A DNA stretch of 64,000 nt from [Eubacterium] yurii subsp. margaretiae ATCC 43715 (lineage in GTDB: Bacteria; Bacillota; Clostridia; Peptostreptococcales; Filifactoraceae). The position numbers were made by a program, and so were the translations under genes. The DNA is taken from NCBI GenBank assembly GCA_000146855.1, contig GL405246.1, positions 1,344,327 through 1,408,326 on the forward strand, given 5' to 3'. A model generated the notes under the pieces. That model did not search any database. It saw only the letters and a list, made by a program, of their open reading frames with translations, and was not told where the DNA came from. The first letter of the stretch is position 1. The number at the start of each line of letters is the position of its first letter. Positions 9,401-18,261 of this stretch are shown here, one piece after another.

Positions 9401-12400
9401 AGTTTTTTCAACAACAGTTCCATTAGCATAAGTCAATTGGAATTTTACACCTTGTAGCGGATCATTTTGTTTATTTACCTTTTTAATTTCTATCCAAGAG
9501 TATTTTTCTAAAGTTGCATCTTCCATAGATCCTGAAATATCAGCATCTGATATTACATAGTTGTTTGAAGAAGGTGTTGAAACACTAGTTGAAACATCAC
9601 CCTTAATAGTTACGGTATTTTTTATTCCTTGTCCTGAAGCTCCTGTAAGATCAGTCTTATAAGTGTATCTATATGACTTGTATCTATTAGGTATCATCAT
9701 CTTCAACACTCTTGTTGAATCATCGTAAGATATATGTTGTTCAAAATCCGTAATAGGAGTAGAACTTACTACATTACCTTCCTCATCAAGAGTTGTTTCA
9801 GACATTGTAAAATTACCGTTTTCTAAGTTTAATTTGCCATCTGAGAATGTTCTTAGACTCATTCCAGGTCCAAGAGTATCTTCAAGCCAAACCCTATCTC
9901 CTGTTACGTTTGAGTTTGGTTTAAAATCAACAAACCATTCTAGTACTCCGTCCCCTCTTTTTTCATACTTCTTTTCAAGGTATTGCTTTTTCACAAATAC
10001 TTTTGCATAAGAAGGTTTTGTTCTGTTTGTAGGTGTTGGCTTATTATCTTCCATAGATATTATAGCAGTATTAAGCTCTTCTACACCATTTTGATATTTT
10101 TGAGTAGCCAACTTTGCATCAGTTGGTTTTGCTTCAAGTAATATTACATAAGGTCCGTCAATATTATTAAAAGTAAATACAGCTTCCCCACCGTTGAAAC
10201 TTGCATTGAAATTAGCAGGTTCGACCATACTACCTTCAGCTATGACAGCCTCATCAATCTTACTCATCTCATTGTCATCTGAAATATTGTTATCTCTTGC
10301 TGTTCCTTTAAATATTGCATATTTTTGACCGGCTTTAATATCTACAAACTCCCATCCTTCAGGAAGTTTATCTGTTACTTTTATAGGTTTTGTATATTGA
10401 CCTATACCTTTTACACCATCAGCATTTACACTTAGTCTGTATACTACGCTGTTTGTCTTATGGTTAAATGCAGTAAGTTTAGAATCATCCTTTCCTACAT
10501 TCAATTGTAAATTTGCACTATCTGCAGAGTAATCAGCCTTGAATTTTTCGGCATTTACTGCTGACAATGCACGTTTTTCAAGCATTCTACTATGGTGTCT
10601 TATCCACGCTTCATCGTAGTCCAATACATTTCCGCCTTGTACTAACTTAGCGTAGTTTGCTTCCCATCTTCCATTAGATACATTAGCATTATCATGTATC
10701 AAATAAATAGGATCAGTTATTCTACTTGAAATTGTAAATCTTATAGGATCTGCATTTTGCACATCTTGGAATCCACTTACTTCTACCAAGTCAGCTACAT
10801 ATTTACCATTAATACTTATTTTATGATGTTTATGCTCAAGACCTGCAGGTCCTGTAAAGCTTCCTTCTACATATTTTTGATATCTTATGCTACCGGGAGT
10901 AAGCTCGTTTATCTTAGCATTAGTAAGGAAAGAATCCCCAGTATCTACTGTTTTTTGAGCTTGTGTAAATTGATCATATGTGTATGAATCATCAAAAAGC
11001 ATCAAATCATATATCTTAGTATCAGCAGTTCCATTAGCTTTTGAAATAGTTAAATTCCATTTCATTTCAGCACCTATAAAATTAGGTGTTGCTGAGCCTT
11101 TTGTAAACCTATATTTACCTATAGTAAATGAAGTAGATGCTGAAGCTCTATGATCTCCAGATACTCCATCCCATCCTGCATAAACTAAATTTTGAAATCT
11201 ATTACCTACAGTCATGTCCAAGGTATCATCGATTTTTACTTTAATCTTTATTACTACATGATTATTTATTTGCCCAAGCTTAAATTTGAGTCTTTGATTT
11301 CCATCACTATCTATACTTGTTTCTGTAACTACATTTGGTATAGGATCAAAAGTATTACCGTTAAATTGTTCAAATGTAGCACTTACAAACTCCTGCTTTT
11401 TGTTTGTTAGTATTGATTTTTTCAATATATCTTCTATTACAACATTGTTTAGGGTAGCTTTTTCAGCTTCATTAAAATTTATAACCCAAGTAGCTGTGCC
11501 ACCACTGGCTTGTTCAACATTTTCATATCCTTTTTTAATCCAAGCTGGTGACCATGTTGGTTCTCCGGTTGCACTTGATAAAGCTACATCTTGTGCATTT
11601 AGTATTTGAACCTTATTTACTTTAGAAAGTTTTGTATCTTTTGATCTAAATTCTAACGGAGTAAGCTGTGTTTTAAACATCACCGTTATATCATTAGATT
11701 GTTGAGTAAATGTATATCTTAGCTCTTGATTTGCCGCATTATAAGAAGGATTAACCTGTGCTCCGTTTACAGTAAAAGTACCATTAACATAAGGTCCTAT
11801 TTTTTTAAGGTCATCAAGTAACTTAAATCCTGCTACATTTCCTCCATCAGTTTTAAACTTTACAGTCCATTGAACAGTTTGATCTTTTACATCAACATAT
11901 CCTTGCTTTGTCAATGCTTTTACAGTTATAGGCACTATTCCCTTGTACACTTGGCCAAATACTTTGACTTCATAAGTGCCATCAGGTTTTTGCGCCTTCG
12001 AAGTATCCACCTTACAAGTGGCAACTAATTTTATTTTTACGTTCTTCTTTTCACCGTTGAAGACTTTGTCTTCTCCGTCAAATTTCAAATTTACTTTTGC
12101 CTTACCGCTGGCATCATTGCTAAAAGTAGCTGTTGCCACTTTAACTCCGCCAATTACTACATCTTTTACACTCGTTCCCTGATGAAAAGTGATTCCCTCA
12201 CCGATTTCAAGATTTGCTTCATCACCTTTATTCACAACAACCGGTGGAACTGGTCTGTCACCTTTAACAGGAACCTTCATATCGAATTCTACCGAGAATG
12301 GTTGTGTTGTATCAATTTTTTCTCCAACATTTACTAATTTACCTCCTTGATAAACAGACTTGCTTATTATATTTAAGCTATCTGACACATCTAAAGCGAA

Positions 12401-12484
12401 CACGTAATTGGAAAAAGATATATTGCTCAGAACGAGTGTAAACATGAGTACAAATACTAACCCAAGTCTACATATCTTTTTCAA
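6443..12484 (-). CDS. Giant LPXTG-anchored surface protein with Ig-like repeats
   Basis: 2013 residues, the largest gene in the window. It begins with a signal peptide (MKKICRLGLVFVLMF..., likely cut after VFA near residue 31) and ends with LPKTG at about 1982, a hydrophobic segment and KLRKKRK, so sortase should link it to peptidoglycan. Residues about 35-980 hold several beta-rich segments that resemble the adhesive modules of Cna/Sdr-type adhesins. A CnaB/SpaA-like domain follows at about 993-1093 (IEIKKVNK ... TTGADGTLRFTAIPIGTHKFKET). Next come six related modules opening with a TVTG motif and F.YTVTF (about 1097-1808), a Gly/Ser-rich linker, an RD-repeat, six PERPT-like repeats and a short C-terminal domain. 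The start is TTG with AAGGAG 8 nt upstream. Likely an adhesin or surface-layer protein; the ligand is unknown and no sortase gene is in the window. Confidence 0.92.
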   Translation of the reverse strand: MKKICRLGLVFVLMFTLVLSNISFSNYVFALDVSDSLNIISKSVYQGGKLVNVGEKIDTTQPFSVEFDMKVPVKGDRPVPPVVVNKGDEANLEIGEGITFHQGTSVKDVVIGGVKVATATFSNDASGKAKVNLKFDGEDKVFNGEKKNVKIKLVATCKVDTSKAQKPDGTYEVKVFGQVYKGIVPITVKALTKQGYVDVKDQTVQWTVKFKTDGGNVAGFKLLDDLKKIGPYVNGTFTVNGAQVNPSYNAANQELRYTFTQQSNDITVMFKTQLTPLEFRSKDTKLSKVNKVQILNAQDVALSSATGEPTWSPAWIKKGYENVEQASGGTATWVINFNEAEKATLNNVVIEDILKKSILTNKKQEFVSATFEQFNGNTFDPIPNVVTETSIDSDGNQRLKFKLGQINNHVVIKIKVKIDDTLDMTVGNRFQNLVYAGWDGVSGDHRASASTSFTIGKYRFTKGSATPNFIGAEMKWNLTISKANGTADTKIYDLMLFDDSYTYDQFTQAQKTVDTGDSFLTNAKINELTPGSIRYQKYVEGSFTGPAGLEHKHHKISINGKYVADLVEVSGFQDVQNADPIRFTISSRITDPIYLIHDNANVSNGRWEANYAKLVQGGNVLDYDEAWIRHHSRMLEKRALSAVNAEKFKADYSADSANLQLNVGKDDSKLTAFNHKTNSVVYRLSVNADGVKGIGQYTKPIKVTDKLPEGWEFVDIKAGQKYAIFKGTARDNNISDDNEMSKIDEAVIAEGSMVEPANFNASFNGGEAVFTFNNIDGPYVILLEAKPTDAKLATQKYQNGVEELNTAIISMEDNKPTPTNRTKPSYAKVFVKKQYLEKKYEKRGDGVLEWFVDFKPNSNVTGDRVWLEDTLGPGMSLRTFSDGKLNLENGNFTMSETTLDEEGNVVSSTPITDFEQHISYDDSTRVLKMMIPNRYKSYRYTYKTDLTGASGQGIKNTVTIKGDVSTSVSTPSSNNYVISDADISGSMEDATLEKYSWIEIKKVNKQNDPLQGVKFQLTYANGTVVEKTTGADGTLRFTAIPIGTHKFKETATISGYKLDSTEHTVVVSKVGNDISVVIDNKTGADTNKITVENSKLADGALVITNTVTGAGDRTKDFDYTVTFTDDPNANASTKYKFTKTDKDGVPTTGEITSGGTVKLKDSEKIEFAGLTGGTKYKVVQNNYGPEYTTNPTSREFAGDIVNSQTQRADYINSKGLPNAEGNLIVTNKVTGTAGDPNKDFSYTVTFTNDSRQNPTYSYKKTDKDGIVSGIQTVTGSTVTFALKHNESVEFVKDIPGGVGYKVEQNDYTVDGYTTIPGTRVFSDSIVADQTKRADYENKKYLPQTSEGNLKITNTVTGAGDPDKDFNYTVTFTNDSRPNPTYSYKKTDKDGNVSGIQTVTGSTVTFVLKHNESVEFEKDIPGGVGYKVVQDDYTSEEYTTTPDGREFTGSIVADQTKRADYVNSKNSAVVPGNLKITNTVTGNDSDPNKGFEYTVTFMNEPTPGSYNYTKSDGSTGTISSGERITLKHGENVEIKDIPSGVKYTVVEDDYSGDGYTTRFTNANGQIESNTTKQADFINHKETMPGVTTPTTLQIGKIITGSGANADDVFRFEIEFGNGNPSEEYDYDKNGVPAGRIKSGDTFELKAGENIIVKNVPEGTGYTVKEIDYSDYTPETTVKTGTIMVHPDINSAIFKNDKQAAPPFGNLVIDNTVTGNGGDPTKPFRFTIVIGNDPNAVYNFEGSKTGTLRSGDVVELTHGQRIVIKDIPSGTTYSVVEDDYTPDGYVTSYTGSVGNIIANSDVNASFINRREVSSGGGSGGGGGGGGGGNSGGGSGDRDRDRDRDRDPKPTPTTPERPTTPERPTTPERPTTPERPTTPERPSQPERPNQPTNPDVNPRNTNPQTPSPVRTIENGGRIPNTDNPVYNIVDEDGTPLGKAVIDPRNGKYTFISDDDERVPLGTARINKDNTLEILDEPVAKGAATLPKTGNDNSEMVYYLGGMLMILLSVKLRKKRK
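6831..6938 (-). repeat. Six 18-bp tandem repeats coding for a Pro/Glu/Arg/Thr stalk
   Basis: The 18-bp unit beginning GGTCTTTC recurs at 6831, 6849, 6867, 6885, 6903 and 6921 with few substitutions. On the minus strand it encodes TPERPT-like hexapeptides. This wall-spanning stalk is in frame and could change length by unit gain or loss. The adjacent 6953-6985 stretch codes alternating Arg-Asp. Confidence 0.9.
8102..8823 (-). repeat. 375-bp in-frame duplication of an Ig-like module
   Basis: The stretch from 8102 recurs at an offset of 375 bp (125 codons) from 8477. The block 8206-8410 against 8581-8785 differs at only a handful of bases, while the flanking modules share only the protein pattern. 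This indicates recent duplication or gene conversion between modules two and three of the surface protein. Confidence 0.8.
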
Positions 12485-13053
12485 GGTTATTTTCTCCTTT
12501 CAATTTTCTTATTAAATTTTTTTTATATAATTCTCCCATAATTTAATAAACTATAGTCTAATGTAATAAATTGTAATTTGCAAATTTCACGGCCTTTCAT
12601 AAATCCAAAATAATCTACAAATACCTTAAATTCCAACAAATTATATTATCTTCATTTGGCTATAGTATTATTAATATATGAGTATTATAACCTATTAATT
12701 ATTTTTTACAAGATGTTTTTTAAATTTACCTTAAAAAATTTTATTTTTTATGAATAAAAAAATTTTTTTGGTTATATTAGTATAAAATTGTAGTAAATAT
12801 ATACTACATATAGATGTGATTTAAATTTTTTACGTTTCATTAAATTTAATCGGTTTTATTTTATTTTTTTAATATTTATAAAAATAACTATAGACAAACC
12901 TCAATAAAATTGAGATAATGTAAGTGACATTTTTTAAAAATGAAATTGATTAGGTTAATGTATGTTTTTATGTGAATTTGTTTTGCGTTATTTGAATTTA
13001 ATGTATAATTAATTTCACTTTTAAGATTTATGTTCACAAATATTTTTTGAGGA
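12485..13053. other. 570-bp divergent intergenic region
   Basis: Very AT-rich spacer between the surface-protein gene (-) and the S1-domain gene (+). It holds TGTAGTA/TACTACA, a 7-bp inverted repeat at 12789-12808 separated by 6 bp, which could be an operator. A TATAAT at 13004-13009 with a TTGCGT 15 bp upstream is a plausible promoter for the S1 gene. I see no ORF or structured RNA. Confidence 0.5.
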
Positions 13054-13063
13054 GTTGGAATTT

Positions 13064-14182
13064 ATGGTAAATGAAAGTATGGAACAATTGTTAGCTGAAC
13101 AAGATAACAATTATCAAGAAATTTATAAGGGTACGGTAGTGGAAGGCACTGTTATATTGGAAAAAGACGACGCCTTTTATATTGATTTGCAATATAAGAC
13201 AGACGGATATCTACCAAAATCAGAAGTCTTTGAAGATGAAGACATTCATGTAGGTGACAAGGTAAGACTTTTTGTAATAAAGGTTGATAAAAATAACGGA
13301 GATATTGTTCTTTCCAAAAAAAGAGTAGACGAGATAAGTGCATGGGACGACATTGAAGTAGGTAAGATTGTCAGTGTTAAAGGTCTAGAAGTTAATTCCA
13401 AAGGTCTTATCGTTTCTTATAAAGGAAATGTTAGAGGATTCATTCCACTAAGCCAAATAGAACTTAAGTATGTAGGAGAAGAGGTAGCAAGAACATATTT
13501 AGGTAAAGAATTTGAAGCTGAAGTATTGGATGTTGATCCTAAGAAGAGAAGACTCATCCTTTCAAGAAAATCCATACTCCAAAGAGTTCAAGATGAAAAA
13601 CTTAAAGAGCTTTCAGAAACAATTGAAGAAGGAAAGACTTTCAAAGGAATTGTAAAAGATGTTAAGGATTACGGAGTTTTCGTAGATATTGGCGGAATGG
13701 TAGGTCTTGTTCATGTCAGTGAAGTTTCTTGGAACAGAAGTAAGAAACTTAAGGATATGTTCAAAATAGAGCAAGAAATAGATGTACAAGTTTTGAATTT
13801 CTCTCTTGAAGAAAAGAGATTATCTCTATCTATTAAATCTTTAGAACCACATCCTTGGGATGAATATGTGAAAAATCATAAGGTTGGAGATATAGTAGAC
13901 GGTGAAGTTAAGAATATCAAAGACTATGGAGTATTTATAAACCTATACCCTGTTGTTGACGGATTTGTTCACATATCAAATATCTCTGAAGATTTCGTAA
14001 AGAATCCGGGCGAAGTACTAAAGGTTGGAGATACTGTACAAGTTAAGATAATAGGACTTAATGAAGAAGATAAGAAAATAGAGTTAAGCATGTTGCTTGA
14101 AGAAAAACAGGAAGAAAACAGCGTTGAACAAGAGGACGTAGCTCAAGACAATGCTGAAACACAAGAACCTTCAGCTGAATAG
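13064..14182 (+). CDS. rpsA: Ribosomal protein S1-like RNA-binding protein, four S1 domains
   Basis: About 372 residues with four S1 (OB-fold) domains at roughly 15-85, 100-170, 188-258 and 272-342. Domains 3 and 4 share the pattern G.V.....YGVF.......GLVHVSE/GFVHISN. It is expected to bind mRNA and assist translation. In many Clostridia S1 is fused to IspH; here it stands alone. Start choice: the frame opens with TTG at 13055, but GAGGAG (13049-13054) lies right beside that codon, so the ATG at 13064, nine bases further on, is the better start. The acidic Glu/Gln-rich tail is probably disordered. A strong terminator follows. Confidence 0.88.
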   Translation: MVNESMEQLLAEQDNNYQEIYKGTVVEGTVILEKDDAFYIDLQYKTDGYLPKSEVFEDEDIHVGDKVRLFVIKVDKNNGDIVLSKKRVDEISAWDDIEVGKIVSVKGLEVNSKGLIVSYKGNVRGFIPLSQIELKYVGEEVARTYLGKEFEAEVLDVDPKKRRLILSRKSILQRVQDEKLKELSETIEEGKTFKGIVKDVKDYGVFVDIGGMVGLVHVSEVSWNRSKKLKDMFKIEQEIDVQVLNFSLEEKRLSLSIKSLEPHPWDEYVKNHKVGDIVDGEVKNIKDYGVFINLYPVVDGFVHISNISEDFVKNPGEVLKVGDTVQVKIIGLNEEDKKIELSMLLEEKQEENSVEQEDVAQDNAETQEPSAE

Positions 14183-14198
14183 TTATACAACTTTTCAC

Positions 14199-14259
14199 AC
14201 TTCACATATAAATATTTAACCTGTTAAACAAGGTTATTACTTATATGTGAAGTTTTTTT
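14199..14259 (+). terminator. Rho-independent terminator after the S1-domain gene
   Basis: ACTTCACATATAA (14199-14211) pairs with TTATATGTGAAGT (14241-14253), with an inner AACCT/AGGTT helix. A run of seven T follows (14253-14259). Confidence 0.9.
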
Positions 14260-14311
14260 ACAAGCATACAAGATTTTGTACTTATAAATTTAACAACTGT
14301 GAGGTGCATTA

Positions 14312-15106
14312 ATGTCAGATATATATGAACAGTTTAAAGCCAAGGTTTATAAAAAAACATCTATAAACCTAAGCTCATATAAAGAAACACAAATGAAAAG
14401 AAGAATTATTTCTTTAGCTTCAAGAAACGGATTCACTGATTTGCTTGAATACTTTAATATGATAGATAAGAATAAGGAAAAATTTGATGAATTTATAAAT
14501 TTTTTAACCATAAATGTATCAGAATTTTTTAGAAATCCTGAGCAGTGGAAATTAGTACAAGAGAAGGTACTGCCAACTCTTATGAAAAACACAAGAGATT
14601 TGAAAATTTGGAGTGCTGCCTGTTCAACAGGAGAAGAGCCATATACAATTGCTATGATTATGTCTACATTATTACCTCTAAATAAAATTACAGTTCATGC
14701 AACTGACATAGATGACGGAGCAATGGCAAAGGCAAAACTAGGCATATATTCTCAAACAAGTCTTAAGAATGTACCTCCAGCTTTAAAAGAAAAATTTTTC
14801 AAAAAAAATGATGATGGAAAATATGAGATAAGTAGCGATATTAAGTCAAGGATTGTTTTTAAAAAGCATAATTTATTAAAAGATACATTTATCAATAATT
14901 GTGATTTGATAGTATGTAGAAATGTAATGATATATTTTACTGAAGAAGCTAAAAACCAAATATATCAAAATTTTTCCAATTCTCTAAAGCCTGACGGAGT
15001 ATTGTTTGTAGGCGCTACAGAACAGATAATATCTCCTCAACAGTTTGACCTTAAATCTCTAAAGACTTTCTTCTATGGAAAAAACAAGTCAAATATTAAA
15101 TTATAA
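14312..15106 (+). CDS. cheR: CheR-type protein-glutamate methyltransferase
   Basis: 264 residues matching chemotaxis methyltransferase CheR, which methylates glutamates on chemoreceptors using S-adenosylmethionine. The N-terminal helical domain contains the YKETQMKRRI pattern. The catalytic domain has IWSAACSTGEEPYTIAMIM (SAM motif I, about residue 95), VHATDIDDGAMAKAK and CDLIVCRNVMIYFT. A GAGGTG site precedes the ATG. No other chemotaxis gene is adjacent, so it is detached from any che operon here. Flagellar rod genes near 59-61 kb fit a chemotactic, motile cell. Confidence 0.9.
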   Translation: MSDIYEQFKAKVYKKTSINLSSYKETQMKRRIISLASRNGFTDLLEYFNMIDKNKEKFDEFINFLTINVSEFFRNPEQWKLVQEKVLPTLMKNTRDLKIWSAACSTGEEPYTIAMIMSTLLPLNKITVHATDIDDGAMAKAKLGIYSQTSLKNVPPALKEKFFKKNDDGKYEISSDIKSRIVFKKHNLLKDTFINNCDLIVCRNVMIYFTEEAKNQIYQNFSNSLKPDGVLFVGATEQIISPQQFDLKSLKTFFYGKNKSNIKL

Positions 15107-15288
15107 TTTTATGATTTATTTAATTTTTTTGTTGTAAAATGTACATTGTAGCAATATATTATTCTGTATATCTAAATTATTAGTATTAAAATTTTTAATG
15201 ATATGAATATTGCTAATTTAAGCGATTATTGTTTCAATTATTGATGAAATACAAGTAAACTATCTTATTTACTTTGAAAGGATGTTTA

Positions 15289-16587
15289 ATGAACAGCGAT
15301 ACGGCACACACCGTTTATTTTTCTTTATTTGCTCTTATTGCTTTTATACTGGTAGGCTCTTTCCTATCAATACTTGAATCTACAATAACAAAGGTAAAGA
15401 CTTTGTACAAGGAAGAGGAATATAAAGAAAATACAATAATATCAAAAATAGCTAATAATACCGATCACTACTATATATCAATTTATTTTTTAAAAATCTT
15501 GGTAGTTATATTAACGAGTTTTCATTTTTACAAAAACTTAATTTCATATTTAGATTTTTTAAATAATTTACAAGTGGCTGTATCGGCAGTTGTTCTTACT
15601 TTTATAATTATATCAGTCTGTGATGTCATACCTAAGAAAATTGCTTTATTTAACGAGAAAAAACCTTCTTTTATTACATTAATATATATTATTTCTTTAA
15701 TTTTGTCCCCTATTTCCATATTTATCAACTTTTTCAATAATTTAATATTGAAAATATTTCACTCTAATTCAAAAGAATTTGAAGAAAAAGTATCTGAAGA
15801 AGAAATAAAAGCACTTGTTGAAACAGCAAGTGAAAAAGGGGTTTTTAACGATATTGAAAAAGAAATGATTAATTCAATTTTTTCTTTTGATGATATTACT
15901 GCAAAGGATATAATGATTTCTCGTAAGGATACTTACAAAATTGACATTGATGAACCTTTAAACGAATATATTGATGAACTCTTGGAAAGTTACTATACAA
16001 GAATTCCTGTGTATAAAGAAAATATTGATGATATAATTGGTATACTCAATATCAAAGATTTGATATTGGAAGCAAGAAATGTGGGGTTTGAAAATATTGA
16101 TATAGAAAAGTTAATCCAAAAACCTTACTTTGTTCCCGAGATGAAAAATATCGATGAACTATTTAAGGAAATGCAGAAAAACAGAAATCACATGGCTATA
16201 TTGGTAGATGAGTATGGCGGTTTTTCGGGTATAGTTACAATAGAAGACTTGATAGAGCAAATAATGGGAGATATTAACGATGAGCACGATGACGAAGAGG
16301 AAAGTATCCAAAAATTAAGCGATAATGTATATCTTATTAATGGTACTACTGAAATAAGGGAAGTAAATAAAGAGCTTGATTTGGAACTTGAAAATGAAAA
16401 CTATGATACTATATCTGCACTGGTTATAGAAAATCTCGGTTATATTCCTGAAGAAGGTGAAAAACCAAGCGTTACTATTGATAATCTACTTTTTAAAGTT
16501 GAGCTTGTTTCAGATAACAGAATAGAAAAATTAAAACTTATAATTAAAGAAAATCCAGAAGAAGATATGCATGAGATAAAAAAATAA
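15289..16587 (+). CDS. CNNM/CorC-type membrane protein with CBS pair
   Basis: About 432 residues. The N-terminal CNNM (DUF21) membrane domain has three to four hydrophobic segments within residues 1-150. A CBS pair follows at about 195-320 (MISRKDTYKIDIDEPL ... MAILVDEYGGFSGIVTIEDLIEQIMGDI), then a C-terminal CorC/HlyC domain. Such proteins are linked to magnesium or cobalt efflux and resistance. Start choice: a TTG at 15274 opens the frame, but GAAAGGA (15276-15282) precedes the ATG at 15289 at proper spacing. It stands alone, with a terminator just after the stop. The ion transported cannot be read from the sequence. Confidence 0.88.
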   Translation: MNSDTAHTVYFSLFALIAFILVGSFLSILESTITKVKTLYKEEEYKENTIISKIANNTDHYYISIYFLKILVVILTSFHFYKNLISYLDFLNNLQVAVSAVVLTFIIISVCDVIPKKIALFNEKKPSFITLIYIISLILSPISIFINFFNNLILKIFHSNSKEFEEKVSEEEIKALVETASEKGVFNDIEKEMINSIFSFDDITAKDIMISRKDTYKIDIDEPLNEYIDELLESYYTRIPVYKENIDDIIGILNIKDLILEARNVGFENIDIEKLIQKPYFVPEMKNIDELFKEMQKNRNHMAILVDEYGGFSGIVTIEDLIEQIMGDINDEHDDEEESIQKLSDNVYLINGTTEIREVNKELDLELENENYDTISALVIENLGYIPEEGEKPSVTIDNLLFKVELVSDNRIEKLKLIIKENPEEDMHEIKK

Positions 16588-16591
16588 GATT

Positions 16592-16634
16592 AGGGCTGTA
16601 AGAAATGCATTTCCATTTTTTACAGCCCTTTTTT
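16592..16634. terminator. Terminator between the CNNM gene and the histidine-kinase gene
   Basis: AGGGCTGTAA (16592-16601) pairs with TTACAGCCCT (16620-16629) and is followed by TTTTT. The minus strand also has a T-rich tail, so it may serve the converging kinase operon too. Confidence 0.87.
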
Positions 16635-16743
16635 CTCTTTATACTGTTTACTAATTCTAAAAACTAATAGAAAAATGATAAAATTACCTTTGAAACACTC
16701 GTAATCTGAGTTTAATTGTAAGATAATTATAAATTTTAGTATA

Positions 16744-18261
16744 TTATATATCTATTTGCATAGATTCATTTTTTTCTTCTAGTTCTTTAGTTTGTTCAAA
16801 CTTGCTTTCTTCATTTTCTGTCTCTTCAATAAACGCAGGGAATACTATTGTTATTGTTGTTCCAACATTTACTTCACTTTCCAATGTCATCCTGCCGTCC
16901 TGTAGTCTGACCAACTCATCTACTATTGAAAGTCCAAGTCCGTTGCCTGGCATCGTACTGCTGCCCTTATAAAACTTTTCAATTACATGAGGCAGATTTT
17001 CTTCCTTAATGCCTATTCCATTATCCTTGACTATAGTTTCAATCTTATCATCATAACCTGTAGCAATCATTTCAATAAGGCCATTCTCTTCCTTAGTAAA
17101 TTTAATAGCATTAGTCAAAAGATTGATATATATTTGTTTCAATCTGTTCGGATCTGCATTTACTATAGTATCTTTACCTGAAAAATCACACTTTATTTGA
17201 GCAGAAGTACGTTTGTTTGAAAACTGTCTATATACCTGAAACATTACTTCCTTTATATTTACAGGTTTTTTTATGACCTTCATACTATTGGATTGAAATC
17301 TTGAAAAATCGAGCAATTCTTCAACCATATTGCTAAGTCTCTCTGCTTCGGAGTAAATTATATTAAGCCCTATAGCAACATCAGAATCCTTCTTGTATCC
17401 CTCACTCATCTGTAAGGTCTCGCTCCAGCCCTTAATAGAAGTAAGTGGTGTTCTAAGTTCATGCGATATTGAAGAAATAAACTCTGTTTTTAATTTTTCA
17501 GTATTTTTAATCTCTTTCGCCATAAAATTCATCGTGTCCGCAAGTTTTCCAACTTCATCATTATATCTTTTTTCAGCCAAAGCCTCAAAATTCCCTTTGG
17601 CAAACTCACCGGCTGTCTTGTTTAGTTTTTGAAGTGGTACTATTATAGATTTTGATATAAGTGATAATGTAAATATAAAAAAACCTATTATCACCATACC
17701 TATAATCAAACTTCCTATTACAAAATTCCTTATTTCTACATCTATTTTTTCAAGAGAAACAACAAATCTTATAACTCCATCAGTTTTATTATACCTTATC
17801 AAAGGTCTACTTGCTGATAATATTCTCTCTCCGGTAAAAGCATTTTTCCCTCTATATAGCTCAATTTTGTTTTCCAAGGCGGCATTTACATCAGGAGTAT
17901 TTATCTCCATATTGTCGGTAAATCCGTTGGAATCAATAATAAGATTTTTATCAACACTTATAAACTGTACTAAAAACTTATTTTCATAAGACGTCATCGA
18001 AGAAGAAAACATAATATTAGACTTTTCTTCTGCTGACGAATAGTTTGCAGTCTTATTTAAAAACTCGGCAGATAAATTCACCCTGTCTTTGAGTATCTGC
18101 TCGACACCTCCGTAATAATAACTGTTAATTACGGATATTATCACTATTTCTAAAAATAATACAGTTGCAACTATCATAAATGCAAAGTTTTTAAGCATTC
18201 TTGTCTGAATACTTGAATCTAGTTGCTCTTGTATCTGCAATATTCCTAAATCAATTTTCAT
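16744..18261 (-). CDS. Sensor histidine kinase
   Basis: 505 residues. A short cytoplasmic start, TM1 (about 28-50), an extracytoplasmic sensing domain (about 50-182), TM2 (about 183-206), a HAMP linker, then HisKA with the phospho-acceptor in SSISHELRTPLTS, and HATPase_c with VDNGIGI-like (VKDNGIGIKEENLP) and GNGLGLSIVDEL boxes. The C-terminal tail is Glu/Lys-rich. The ATG overlaps the last 11 nt of the response-regulator gene, implying translational coupling. The operon also encodes a lipoprotein and an MscS channel, which suggests the signal lies in the envelope; this is inference. The architecture resembles WalK/PhoR-like kinases, without a visible PAS domain. Confidence 0.92.
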   Translation of the reverse strand: MKIDLGILQIQEQLDSSIQTRMLKNFAFMIVATVLFLEIVIISVINSYYYGGVEQILKDRVNLSAEFLNKTANYSSAEEKSNIMFSSSMTSYENKFLVQFISVDKNLIIDSNGFTDNMEINTPDVNAALENKIELYRGKNAFTGERILSASRPLIRYNKTDGVIRFVVSLEKIDVEIRNFVIGSLIIGMVIIGFFIFTLSLISKSIIVPLQKLNKTAGEFAKGNFEALAEKRYNDEVGKLADTMNFMAKEIKNTEKLKTEFISSISHELRTPLTSIKGWSETLQMSEGYKKDSDVAIGLNIIYSEAERLSNMVEELLDFSRFQSNSMKVIKKPVNIKEVMFQVYRQFSNKRTSAQIKCDFSGKDTIVNADPNRLKQIYINLLTNAIKFTKEENGLIEMIATGYDDKIETIVKDNGIGIKEENLPHVIEKFYKGSSTMPGNGLGLSIVDELVRLQDGRMTLESEVNVGTTITIVFPAFIEETENEESKFEQTKELEEKNESMQIDI

